Origin: Bacteroidota bacterium
GTDB lineage: Bacteria > Bacteroidota > Bacteroidia > JACCXN01
Direction: 5' to 3'
NCBI GenBank assembly: GCA_013696965.1
Contig: JACCXN010000081.1
Span: forward strand, 1 to 64,000
DNA: 64,000 nucleotides
The first letter of the stretch is position 1; every line of letters starts with the position of its first letter. The translations under genes were made by a program, and so were the position numbers. The notes under the pieces are model-generated. The model saw only the letters and a program-made list of their open reading frames with translations. It searched no databases and was not told where the DNA came from. Of the stretch, positions 37,878 through 46,360 are shown piece after piece.

Positions 37878-39848
37878 ATGGAAAAATTAAACGTAACTCA
37901 AAAACTAATACAATCGCATTTGATAGGCGGAGAAATGATCCAAGGACAAGAAATTGCATTAAAAATAGATCAGGCATTGTTACAAGATGCAACCGGAACA
38001 CTAGTAATGCTGGAATTGGAGGCTATGGGGCTAAGGGCAGCAAAAACGGAAATAGCGGTTCAATATGTTGATCACAATATTTTACAAACTGATTTTAAGA
38101 ATGCTGACGATCATATTTTTCTTAAATCAGCAGCTGAGAAATTCGGAATATGGTTTAGCAGGCCAGGGAATGGAGTAAGTCACCCTGTTCATATGGAAAG
38201 ATTTGGCAAACCGGGAAAAACGCTTTTAGGTGCAGATTCTCATACATGTGCAGGAGGAGCACTGGGAATGCTGGCAATGGGAACTGGTGGAATTGATGTG
38301 GCTGCTGCCATTGCCGGCGAACCATATTATGTAAGAATGCCTAAAATAATGGGAATTGAACTTAAAGGAAAATTACCCGAATGGGTTAGTGCTAAGGATA
38401 TTATTCTTGAAATTTTAAGAATTAGGAATGTTAAAGGTGGAGTTGGGTACATTTTTGAATATTTTGGAGATGGGCTGGATTGCCTAAATGCAATGGATCG
38501 TCATGTAATATGCAATATGGGTGCTGAATTAGGTGCTACCACATCGGTTTTTCCATCAGATGATGAAATTAAACGGTTTTTATACGCTCAATACAGGGAT
38601 TTTGATTGGACTGAGCTGAAAGCTGATGAAGGAGCGGAGTATGATGAGTATATGCAAATTGATCTTTCAGAATTGGAGCCGATGATCGCTTGTCCGAGTA
38701 GTCCTGGAAATGTAGTGAAGGTGTCAGAGATTGCTGGTAAAGAAATTCATCAATCCATTATCGGCTCCTCAGCAAATCCTGGGATACGAGATTTTTGGAT
38801 CGCCAGCCAGATGGTAAAAGGAAAAAACGTGGATTCAAAAGTTTCCTTTGATATTAATCCAACATCAAGGCAAATTGTTGAAAACCTTAGCCATTCCAAT
38901 GCTTTATTTGATCTTGTTCATGCCGGTGCAAGGTTTCACCAGTCGGGCTGTCTTGGGTGCATTGGAATGGGCCAGGCCCCTGCAACAAATAAAATATCAC
39001 TGAGAACAATGCCACGAAATTTTCCAGGCCGATCTGGAACTTTTGATGATCAGGTATATTTATGCAGTCCTGAAACTGCCGCAGCATCCGCTATAAAAGG
39101 AGAAATTACTGATCCCAGAGATTTTGCCAGGGAATACAATCTTACTTATCCTGTTTATGAGGAGCCTGAAAGAGAAATTATTGATACAGCTCTACTTTTG
39201 TCACCAACAGAGAATGAAATGGAAATCGATCTTATTAAAGGGCCAAATATTAAATCCATACCTACGCTTGCACCACTGCCACGAACCATAAAAGCTCCTG
39301 TTTTATTAAAACTAAATGACAATGTATCAACAGATGAAATTTTGAAAGCAGGTGCCATTGTCCTGCCATTCAGGAGCAATATTCCGGAAATAAGTAAGTG
39401 GGCATTTCATGCTTTTGATGCGGAGTTTCTTAAAAAATCAGAAGTGGCACAAAGTCATTTTGGAGGTCATTTTGTTGTTGCAGGTGATAATTATGCACAA
39501 GGCTCCAGCCGGGAACATGCGGCCCTTGCCCCTAGATATTTAGGGCAATTTGGTGTAATTGCAAAAAGTTATGCACGCATAGGCTGGCAAAATCTGATAA
39601 ATTTTGGCATTGTTCCCTTTGAATTTGAACAAAGCGAGGACTATGAAAAGATAAACCAGAACGATGTTATTTATATAAAAGACCTTTATGCGGCAATTGA
39701 ACAAAAAACTTCAATTCCTGTAAAAAACACAACCCAAAATTATGAATTCAGGATCAAACATAATATGAGTGAAAGACAAATGAAAATTATGATGGCCGGG
39801 GGTGCTATTAATCTTTATAAAAAGAAATTGGAAAAGGAAGTATTTTAA
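37878..39848 (+). CDS. Aconitate hydratase, Aquifex type
   Basis: 656 residues. Isomerises citrate and isocitrate through a 4Fe-4S cluster. Motifs: LLGADSHTCAGGALGMLAMG (first Cys), HQSGCLGCIGMGQAP (CxxC), YAQGSSREHAAL (active-site Ser/Arg of the swivelling domain). It is shorter than the ~750-residue mitochondrial-type enzyme usual in Bacteroidota and matches the single-chain group close to isopropylmalate isomerase. The ATG at 37878 starts the conserved MEKLNVTQKLIQSHL. Followed by a bidirectional terminator. Confidence 0.92.
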   Translation: MEKLNVTQKLIQSHLIGGEMIQGQEIALKIDQALLQDATGTLVMLELEAMGLRAAKTEIAVQYVDHNILQTDFKNADDHIFLKSAAEKFGIWFSRPGNGVSHPVHMERFGKPGKTLLGADSHTCAGGALGMLAMGTGGIDVAAAIAGEPYYVRMPKIMGIELKGKLPEWVSAKDIILEILRIRNVKGGVGYIFEYFGDGLDCLNAMDRHVICNMGAELGATTSVFPSDDEIKRFLYAQYRDFDWTELKADEGAEYDEYMQIDLSELEPMIACPSSPGNVVKVSEIAGKEIHQSIIGSSANPGIRDFWIASQMVKGKNVDSKVSFDINPTSRQIVENLSHSNALFDLVHAGARFHQSGCLGCIGMGQAPATNKISLRTMPRNFPGRSGTFDDQVYLCSPETAAASAIKGEITDPRDFAREYNLTYPVYEEPEREIIDTALLLSPTENEMEIDLIKGPNIKSIPTLAPLPRTIKAPVLLKLNDNVSTDEILKAGAIVLPFRSNIPEISKWAFHAFDAEFLKKSEVAQSHFGGHFVVAGDNYAQGSSREHAALAPRYLGQFGVIAKSYARIGWQNLINFGIVPFEFEQSEDYEKINQNDVIYIKDLYAAIEQKTSIPVKNTTQNYEFRIKHNMSERQMKIMMAGGAINLYKKKLEKEVF

Positions 39849-39860
39849 ACTGAACTATTA

Positions 39861-39906
39861 AAAAAGGAATCCTGAATTATTTAATTAATTCAGGATTTCT
39901 TTCTTT
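39861..39906. terminator. Bidirectional terminator
   Basis: AATCCTGAATTA (39868-39879) and TAATTCAGGATT (39886-39897) form a perfect 12-bp stem, with A's before and T-rich sequence after. It separates aconitase (+) from the 102-residue gene (-). Confidence 0.9.
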
Positions 39907-39949
39907 TATTATCAACTTGACTTTATCTACTCATTAGTTTCGAACAGAC

Positions 39950-40258
39950 TTATACTAAAATAGCTTCCAATTCATTAAGTTCTTCATGATTAATATCCGC
40001 TTGAGCTTCTTTTTTTAAATTAGGATAAAATCGATCAATTAATATTCTAATAATTGCGAAACTTTTTGGGGATCTCAAATCCGGTTCTACAAGTTCATCA
40101 ATTAAATAGCAAATAAGCTTCTCCTTCTTTATTTTATACTGTTCAAGCATTAAAGTGGAAGTGTTGGCAGAATGCAATTTAATCATGTCATCAACCTTTT
40201 TGATGTCATCAATTAAATCCATTAATCTATACTTTTTTACTTGATCCATAATATACAA
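39950..40258 (-). CDS. Small helical protein paired with nucleotidyltransferase-like gene
   Basis: 102 residues, predicted all-helical, charged, no signal peptide. Two helical halves flank DELVEPDLRSPKSF. No family is recognised. It starts 2 bp after the stop of the nucleotidyltransferase-like gene and is surely co-translated; a start three codons later (MDQVKKY) is possible. Pair arrangement resembles two-gene toxin-antitoxin or NTase/partner modules, but nothing in the sequence shows toxicity. Confidence 0.65.
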   Translation of the reverse strand: MYIMDQVKKYRLMDLIDDIKKVDDMIKLHSANTSTLMLEQYKIKKEKLICYLIDELVEPDLRSPKSFAIIRILIDRFYPNLKKEAQADINHEELNELEAILV

Positions 40259-40260
40259 AG

Positions 40261-40740
40261 TTAATAAATAATTTCCAAGAATCCCTTGGGGTTCTTTTTA
40301 CCCGACAAATCTCGTCTTGTTTTGTCGAATCTATCCATCCAGTAGGAAACATCACTTTTGTAAAAGAAGTGTTTCTCATGACTTTCTGAATAAACCTCTA
40401 GAATATATGCATCTACGCCATAAACTTTAAAAGACCCTTTTACACAAAAATTATCAAGTTGTGTGCCTAATTTTGCAACTACCTGATAATCTATGAAAGT
40501 TATCATATCAATATCCTTTGGATTTGGTATCTGCGTTACAAAAGAACCGTTAATCCATTGTTGTAACGGCTGTCCTTGCAACAAATTTTTTAAAGCATCT
40601 GAATATTTTATATAGCTGTCAAAAATTTTAGGTCTTGTAGCAGAAGGAATTGCATCCACAAAGTGTATTTTTAATTCAGCAACAGAAGCCACAATCTTAG
40701 TGTTGGGGGTTAATAATCCTTTTGAATCAAATTTTAGCAT
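40261..40740 (-). CDS. DUF6932-like minimal nucleotidyltransferase
   Basis: 159 residues. The segment WINGSFVTQIPNPKDIDMIT has the GS-x(n)-D-x-D signature of the polymerase-beta nucleotidyltransferase fold, and 'VYGVDAYILEVY' is in position for the third acidic residue. It resembles DUF6932-type proteins in length and motif. Cytoplasmic; substrate unknown. First gene of a two-gene unit with the 102-residue helical protein. Confidence 0.75.
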   Translation of the reverse strand: MLKFDSKGLLTPNTKIVASVAELKIHFVDAIPSATRPKIFDSYIKYSDALKNLLQGQPLQQWINGSFVTQIPNPKDIDMITFIDYQVVAKLGTQLDNFCVKGSFKVYGVDAYILEVYSESHEKHFFYKSDVSYWMDRFDKTRRDLSGKKNPKGFLEIIY

Positions 40741-40829
40741 AGGACAAAACCATGTCTTTTTTCATTTTGCTTTTTATAAATTAATCGGAAATCATTTATT
40801 CATCAATTCCCGATTTTCTTCTGGCTTTT

Positions 40830-41336
40830 TTACACCGTTTTCACCTTATTCCAGGGCTTAATTTGCCAATTGATTAATCCTGTGCAAATATGATTTTTCA
40901 GAATATCATACACTTCAACATTGAGTTCCACAAAAACTGCATCTTTATTAAACAAGGGGGCAATCACATTTTCTTCAACCCATGAGTTGCTCAATTCAAA
41001 TTTTGCATACACATTTGTTTTTGCCTGGTAATGATAGGTCATGTGAATGTTTTTTAAAATAATCCTATATCCTTGAACCTCATTTGATGACAATAAAACC
41101 ATCCCTGTAGCATATTCACAGAGTGTTGCCAAAGCGCAGGCATGAATTCCTTTAATGTGGTTGAGGTTTGATTTTTTATAAGGAAGCTCGATTTCCACGG
41201 CCTGATTAGTTATTTTTTTGATTTTAAAGGAATGGGGTTTGTTAAAAGGCACGAATCGGGCTGCTGCTTTATTTAGCAGCCATAAATAAAAAGATGATTT
41301 TTGTGCTTTTGCAATAAGCCAGTTTAATCGCTTCAT
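40830..41336 (-). CDS. DUF4442 hotdog-fold protein
   Basis: 168 residues. DUF4442 block: VEIELPYKKSNLNHIKGIHA then 'CALATLCEYATGMVLL', typical of hotdog-fold thioesterase-like proteins, followed by the central beta-sheet (HMTYHYQAKTNVYAKFEL). The likely reaction is hydrolysis of an acyl-CoA thioester, but substrate is unknown and some members may be non-catalytic. Stands alone, 89 bp from the nucleotidyltransferase gene. Confidence 0.85.
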   Translation of the reverse strand: MKRLNWLIAKAQKSSFYLWLLNKAAARFVPFNKPHSFKIKKITNQAVEIELPYKKSNLNHIKGIHACALATLCEYATGMVLLSSNEVQGYRIILKNIHMTYHYQAKTNVYAKFELSNSWVEENVIAPLFNKDAVFVELNVEVYDILKNHICTGLINWQIKPWNKVKTV

Positions 41337-41632
41337 GTATAAAGATTTTTTTAAAGATAAATAATTAAAATTTCAATGCATGATCAGCATTAATTCATTT
41401 AACCCCAAAAAATCAAACCCTGCATGAATAAAGAGCTTTGAAAGGAAATAATTCCATGCAATTTAGTGTAAAATGCACATTCTGGTTTTTCTTATTTGTT
41501 TTTATGTGTCTTTTAGCTAGTTACTTAAGTTTGTTTTTGTTTTCTGGTGAACAAAAAAACAGTGGTTTTTATTTTCCTCTATTTGTTTTTTTGCTAGCTT
41601 CGCTTATAAAGCAACCTTAATACTTAATAATT

Positions 41633-42355
41633 ATGACACGAATTTTCCAACTAATATTCCTTGTATTTTTCTTTTTTGCGCATTTAACTCTTAATGCCGC
41701 AGAAAATAATTTAAGTAGAAATAAAGAAAAAAAAGCGACAAATTCATTAAATATGAATTCACTCCTTGTAAAGCCCGCAGGTTCTAGCAAGGACATAACT
41801 GATGGCGGTTTTTTCTTTTACTTAGGAGTTTTTAAACCTTCAAAAAATTATATGTATCCCCCTGATTTTAGTAATGATTCACAAAGACGTTTTAAGATGG
41901 GGTTTGATATGGATCTTGGAAACATGTTTAAAGTTACGGATTTAGGACCTATGTCAATTGGCTTGAAAGCAACTTTTCTTTCTGGTGGCTATACTGCGAT
42001 GAAAACTGACACTTCAATTTGGGGAACCCAAAGGATTATTAATGGAAGCCTTCCAAGACTTGGACCTTATCTTTCTTTTGAAATAAGCGAATCTATGGCC
42101 TTTGACTTATATTACCAGGCAGGACCAAGTTATGTGTTGATGTTTGACCGCGATTGGGGTTCAATAGGTGATGGTTTTATTGGGCTTACACATGATTTTG
42201 GTTTTGCATACCGATTATCTTCACTTTCAATAGGTGCTGGATATAGAATGGGAAAAGTTCTTGATATGAACCAACTTGGAGAAGGCGTAGACAAAGAATT
42301 CAGAAATCTTGCCCGGACGAATAACCTAAGAGTGTTTATTGGTATTAAAGTTTAA
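41633..42355 (+). CDS. Outer-membrane beta-barrel protein
   Basis: 240 residues with a signal peptide (hydrophobic core FLVFFFFAHLTLNA). The mature part shows alternating hydrophobic/polar strands, Gly- and aromatic-rich, ending in NNLRVFIGIKV, consistent with a small outer-membrane barrel. No specific family is recognised. The gene is monocistronic; the 296-bp upstream gap holds a short hydrophobic open frame judged spurious. Confidence 0.75.
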   Translation: MTRIFQLIFLVFFFFAHLTLNAAENNLSRNKEKKATNSLNMNSLLVKPAGSSKDITDGGFFFYLGVFKPSKNYMYPPDFSNDSQRRFKMGFDMDLGNMFKVTDLGPMSIGLKATFLSGGYTAMKTDTSIWGTQRIINGSLPRLGPYLSFEISESMAFDLYYQAGPSYVLMFDRDWGSIGDGFIGLTHDFGFAYRLSSLSIGAGYRMGKVLDMNQLGEGVDKEFRNLARTNNLRVFIGIKV

Positions 42356-42412
42356 CTTTTCTATTCCTTAAATACCTTGTTTATTAATTGGCCAACAAAA
42401 AATTATAACCAA

Positions 42413-42516
42413 AACCCCGAAGGGGTGTTATAAAAATAAACAATCAATAATTTCACCCTCGGGGTTGAACTGGAATTAAAAATATTAATCTATAATTGTA
42501 TCATCCCTTCGGGGTT
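42413..42516. repeat. REP-like palindromic elements
   Basis: AACCCCGAAGGGGTG (42413-42427) is itself near-palindromic and is the inverted counterpart of CACCCTCGGGGTT (42454-42466) and CATCCCTTCGGGGTT (42502-42516). Such ccccgaagggg elements are frequent intergenic repeats in Bacteroidota. They could form alternative hairpins in the 3' region of the barrel gene. Confidence 0.8.
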
Positions 42517-42525
42517 AGCTTTTTC

Positions 42526-42557
42526 AGTGGCCTCCTTTTAGGGAGGCCACTTTTTTT
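42526..42557 (+). terminator. Rho-independent terminator
   Basis: AGTGGCCTCC (42526-42535) pairs with GGAGGCCACT (42542-42551), followed by a run of T's. It ends the outer-membrane barrel transcript and may work weakly for the convergent lipoprotein gene. Confidence 0.93.
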
Positions 42558-42596
42558 AATTTCTAAAGTATTCTTATTTAGCTATTCATGCTTTAA

Positions 42597-43544
42597 TTAA
42601 TGGTATTGATACAAGTGTGATCCTGTATTGTTTTTATAGGTCCATTCAACTTTCAATCCCCAGGGACATCCGCTGTTTACAACATTTCCACTGGCATCCA
42701 CACCTATTGTTGTAATGAAACTAAATTCCTTTGCATCAACAATAATTTCCATTTTTCCGGCTACCGGCTTGTGAGCCCCGCATGTGGTATTCCATATTAC
42801 CGGTTCTGTAACCTGGCTTGTAAAATTATCACCATCCTTGGTTACACCCCAGTTTTCTAAATTAGAAATATTATTTTGGGTTCCGGTTCCTTCTCCTTTA
42901 ATCTGATAAACGGGGTTAGTCCAGGTATGGGTATATCTTCGTGATATGTTAAAAGTGCTGGTTGTTTGATCATCAAATTTCACAATCAGGTTACTTCCAT
43001 TAACATCATGTATCAACTGATTCTGCATACCAAAAAGAAGTGTTATAACATTACCACCACTTGTATTTGTTAAATTGTTGGTTCCGTTAAAAGTAAGGCT
43101 TATATTATCATTAACCCTTGTAACTTTATAATCGATATAATCAATAGTTAACACAGCATTTACGTCACTCCATCTTTTCCCTGTGGCATATCCTTGTAAA
43201 GTAAGCTTTACACTTCCACTTCTTTTTCTATTGTAACAATTAGTAGAGCCATCAAAAACAATAGTAATAATTCCCTGGGATCTTAATGAAGTATCCACGG
43301 TTGCACCACAAATAGAATCTCCATATGCTCCAGGAATTTGGGTTTTCCCGCTATAAGAACCAGAAAGCACCTGATTGGCTTCGTTTACAACATTGTCAAT
43401 GTTTGACTGAATGTTTTTATTGTCTTCTGATATTGCTCCATCTTCCTTTTTGAATTCCTTGTTTTTCCGACAAGATTCAGTAAAAACCAAAGTAGATAAA
43501 ATAACAATTACGAATAATGTAGTTTTTAATCGTTTCATAAGCAT
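42597..43544 (-). CDS. Lipoprotein of unknown function
   Basis: 315 residues. Lipoprotein signal peptide ending in FTESC, followed by a Lys/Glu-rich linker (RKNKEFKKEDG). The mature part is Thr/Asn/Gly-rich with beta-strand pattern (NISLTFNGTNNLTNTSGGN, WEVTYKNN-like segments). No named domain is recognised. The start may be the ATG two codons in (43538). Probably anchored in the outer membrane or periplasm; it stands alone. Confidence 0.75.
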   Translation of the reverse strand: MLMKRLKTTLFVIVILSTLVFTESCRKNKEFKKEDGAISEDNKNIQSNIDNVVNEANQVLSGSYSGKTQIPGAYGDSICGATVDTSLRSQGIITIVFDGSTNCYNRKRSGSVKLTLQGYATGKRWSDVNAVLTIDYIDYKVTRVNDNISLTFNGTNNLTNTSGGNVITLLFGMQNQLIHDVNGSNLIVKFDDQTTSTFNISRRYTHTWTNPVYQIKGEGTGTQNNISNLENWGVTKDGDNFTSQVTEPVIWNTTCGAHKPVAGKMEIIVDAKEFSFITTIGVDASGNVVNSGCPWGLKVEWTYKNNTGSHLYQYH

Positions 43545-43566
43545 ATAATTTGTTTTATAAGTGTAA

Positions 43567-43582
43567 TCCCGATTTATCGGGA
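43567..43582. repeat. Short palindrome upstream of lipoprotein
   Basis: TCCCGATTTATCGGGA forms a 6-bp stem with a 4-nt loop, 23 bp before the lipoprotein start. It resembles common Bacteroidota intergenic palindromes; an operator or leader hairpin role is possible. Confidence 0.5.
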
Positions 43583-43779
43583 GCCCTGTTTATTCATTTG
43601 TGATTGTGCAGGCTATTACATGGTTTTTTTGTTTAGAAACAAATTTACATCTTTTTTCAACTCAATTAAAAATTATTTCGGTAGATAAAGAAAAAATATA
43701 TTCATGTGGAGAATAAGTGAAGGTATGTTAACCCAATGCCTTGTTGTTATGGAAAATCAAGACAATAAATCTATAGCAA

Positions 43780-44499
43780 TTACAAGTCTAAGTTATCCTG
43801 ATCTTTATCTTCCCGTTCAATTTCCCAGCTAATTTTTTTAATACTCTCCTGAAGCCCAAGCATGCTTGTTACTTCTTCTATAAGGTTATCATTTCTGCCA
43901 ATTGAAAGAATAGAGGCTTTGATTTCCATTAGATTATCCGTGTCGGTATCAGAACTATTCAAGGAATACAATTTTAAAGCTGTATTGTCAATATTTCTCA
44001 TAAGAATTGCCCTGATATTGCTTTCGTTTTTTTTAGGGCAGGTGATTTTAATTGTATAAATTATATAGGACAAACCTGGAGACAAAGATCTCTTTCCAAT
44101 AAGATAACCTAATGGGCGAAGGGAGAGATGGGCTAAAATTACTACAATTGCTCCAACCCCTGCTTCTCGCCAAAACCCCATGCCTGTTAAAGAACCAATT
44201 GCTGCAGAGCACCAAAGGGTTGCTGCTGTATTTAAGCCCCTAATGTTAATACCCTCCTTAATAATTACTCCTGCACCTAGAAAACCGATTCCTGTAACAA
44301 TTTGAGAGGCTATTCTTGAAGGGCTGGCATCATCATCATAAATATTAACCGAAATAAGAACATATAAGGCAGCTCCTAGAGAAACCAGCGCGTTAGTGCG
44401 TAAACCTGCATTTCGCTGTTGCCATTGCCGCTCAAAACCAACCATGCCTCCCAATAAAAAAGCCAACAATACACGAATTATAATAACATGTAATTCCAC
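43780..44499 (-). CDS. MgtC/SapB family membrane protein
   Basis: 239 residues. MgtC signature: LLAFLLGGMVGFERQWQQRNAGLRTNALVSLGAALYVLIS, then GIGFLGAGVIIKEG and RGLNTAATLWCSAAIG. About four to five membrane helices with a C-terminal cytosolic ACT-like domain (about 145-235). In pathogens MgtC acts in Mg2+-limited growth and inhibits F1F0 ATPase; most family members are uncharacterised. No M-box is visible upstream, unlike mgtE in this window. Confidence 0.92.
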   Translation of the reverse strand: MELHVIIIRVLLAFLLGGMVGFERQWQQRNAGLRTNALVSLGAALYVLISVNIYDDDASPSRIASQIVTGIGFLGAGVIIKEGINIRGLNTAATLWCSAAIGSLTGMGFWREAGVGAIVVILAHLSLRPLGYLIGKRSLSPGLSYIIYTIKITCPKKNESNIRAILMRNIDNTALKLYSLNSSDTDTDNLMEIKASILSIGRNDNLIEEVTSMLGLQESIKKISWEIEREDKDQDNLDL

Positions 44500-44555
44500 A
44501 AAATTTCCTTTTCTATTAAATATACGAAAATGTGATGGAAATAAAAGGATTTAAA

Positions 44556-45917
44556 TCAATAGAGATTTACGACAACAGAACCGTCAGAAACAATTTTAAA
44601 AATTTTTTCCACTGTGTAAATGGATTCTTTCCTGCTTTTGGGGCGAAAAACAACTATATAATTACCAGGTTGTAATTGCAATGTTTCAGATAAGTTGTTT
44701 TCATTCAAATCATACAACCAGTTCATTTTTTCATTCTCTTGGGTAAAAACACTTCCGTAACCAATTTCTTTGGCATTAAGCTTTACAGTACCGGGTTTCG
44801 GAATTTCAATTGTATGGGTCAAGCTCTGTGTAATGTTAACATTATTAATATAAATTCTTGGAAGTGTAAGTATTTCAAGGTCATAAACACCAACCAGGTA
44901 TTTTTCGGTAGTATTCACTTCTTGAATATGCAAAGTCTTTTTATCACCGCTTTTTCTTACAATAGTATGTGTTTTTCCAATTGCCGAACCATAAGTGGGG
45001 GTTTTCAGGTTTAATTTTCCCTGAGGGGCATCAACTCCAATAACATTGTGTTTGCCAGGGAAAAGCACTATGCTATCCTTTATGACTTGTGGAATGGTGT
45101 TAACAATTAGTTTATAGGTAATGACAGGATCTATTTTAACCGTATCAGGGTTTCCGGCTGAATTAATTGTGTGTACATAATTGTACATAAGGTTTTTTGT
45201 ATGGTAATCGTAAAAACTCATGTTTACATTGGTCTCACTGGGCTTTCCTGAAATATCCAGTAAGTTAACCTGGGCAGTGGTAACATTAACCGTTTGTGTA
45301 ATTATTACATCAATAATTTCCGTAAAAACTCCTGGTTTAGCTATATCGTAAAAAGGCCCAACACAATTAAAGGTTTTTGCCTCTTCAATAGATAATCCCA
45401 TTCCAATAACAAAAGGCCTGAAACGAATTCCTTTTTCTTTTAGCTTTATGGCTGCTTCACAAATATCACCATTGCATTCCTCGATTCCATCTGTTATTAA
45501 AATTATCATATTTACACTGGGGGAATTGGGGAAATCATCTGCTGCCTCAATCAATGAACGGGCTATGGGGGTTGTGCCTTTGGGTGATGTGTTTTTAATT
45601 TTCTCTTTTATTGTTTCAAGATTGTTTTTATAAAAAAGGACTTCGAGTTTGGTATCGCTGCAATCCTGAGGTGGTACCTTTTTTTGATGCCCGTAAATTC
45701 TAAGACCAAATTCGGTATTGGATAATAATTTAAGGCTATCGGCAAATTGAGAAAACATTTTTTTTGCAGTTTCAATCCTGGTACTTTCCTCGTATTTTTC
45801 ATACATGCTATTTGAAGCATCAAAAATGATCAAAATGCGTGTTAGGGGTTTTTGTTTTTGCTGAGAATGTGCAAAAAATGAACCCAAAAAAAGTAGTGCA
45901 AAGAGTAAAAACCGCAT
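44556..45917 (-). CDS. Exported VWA-domain protein
   Basis: 453 residues. Signal peptide (LLFALLFLGSFFAHSQ) then a von Willebrand A domain at about 28-210 with MIDAS motif DASNSM, conserved TPIARSL and ILITDGIEEC. The remainder has beta-sandwich repeats (TAQVNLLDISGKPSETNVNM, and a C-terminal region ending in VVNLY). It probably acts in the periplasm or at the surface, binding a partner through metal. The ATG at 45917 follows a TTG at 45920. Neighbours give no specific clue. Confidence 0.85.
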   Translation of the reverse strand: MRFLLFALLFLGSFFAHSQQKQKPLTRILIIFDASNSMYEKYEESTRIETAKKMFSQFADSLKLLSNTEFGLRIYGHQKKVPPQDCSDTKLEVLFYKNNLETIKEKIKNTSPKGTTPIARSLIEAADDFPNSPSVNMIILITDGIEECNGDICEAAIKLKEKGIRFRPFVIGMGLSIEEAKTFNCVGPFYDIAKPGVFTEIIDVIITQTVNVTTAQVNLLDISGKPSETNVNMSFYDYHTKNLMYNYVHTINSAGNPDTVKIDPVITYKLIVNTIPQVIKDSIVLFPGKHNVIGVDAPQGKLNLKTPTYGSAIGKTHTIVRKSGDKKTLHIQEVNTTEKYLVGVYDLEILTLPRIYINNVNITQSLTHTIEIPKPGTVKLNAKEIGYGSVFTQENEKMNWLYDLNENNLSETLQLQPGNYIVVFRPKSRKESIYTVEKIFKIVSDGSVVVNLY

Positions 45918-45920
45918 CAA

Positions 45921-46360
45921 CTAAATTAAAATTTACACAAAATTAAGGAATATAAAAGAGAAATGACTTTTTCTTTTTATCTGTTTTCTATAACGGTGGA
46001 TAAAATTTGCATAATGAAACATAAAAATCTGAAAAAAATCACTGTCGTAAAAAATTGATTTGATAGCCTTTAAAACTAGTCAGATACCCATTTCGATTAT
46101 TCCTCCAAATTTTGTATATTTAAAAGGAAAACGCAAATGACTGGGGATTTTTTCAGGCAATCAAGGCTCTAAATCCGAATTGCCCTAAGTGGTATTGTGT
46201 TTATAATTTATTCGTTTTTTATTTATCAATGGAACTCAATGAAGTTTAAAGCTTTGATTTTTAATTATAATATGGAATATTTTCATTCCTGTTTGTATAT
46301 GACTATTTCAAAATAGAATAAAACGATTTTTTAAATAAAACACTTGTAAAGTCTAGGAAA
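45921..46360. other. Divergent intergenic region, no gene seen
   Basis: 440 bp between the divergent VWA gene and the PAS kinase. AT-rich; no open frame with family similarity, no strong hairpin or repeat. It should contain both promoters, which were not located with confidence. Confidence 0.4.

Noticed and set aside
41438-41620. 60-codon hydrophobic frame before the outer-membrane barrel gene
   Set aside because: Starts at TTG, low-complexity Phe/Leu sequence in an AT-rich leader, no similarity; probably chance.
43780-44499. M-box control of the MgtC gene
   Set aside because: The upstream region shows none of the M-box blocks seen before mgtE.
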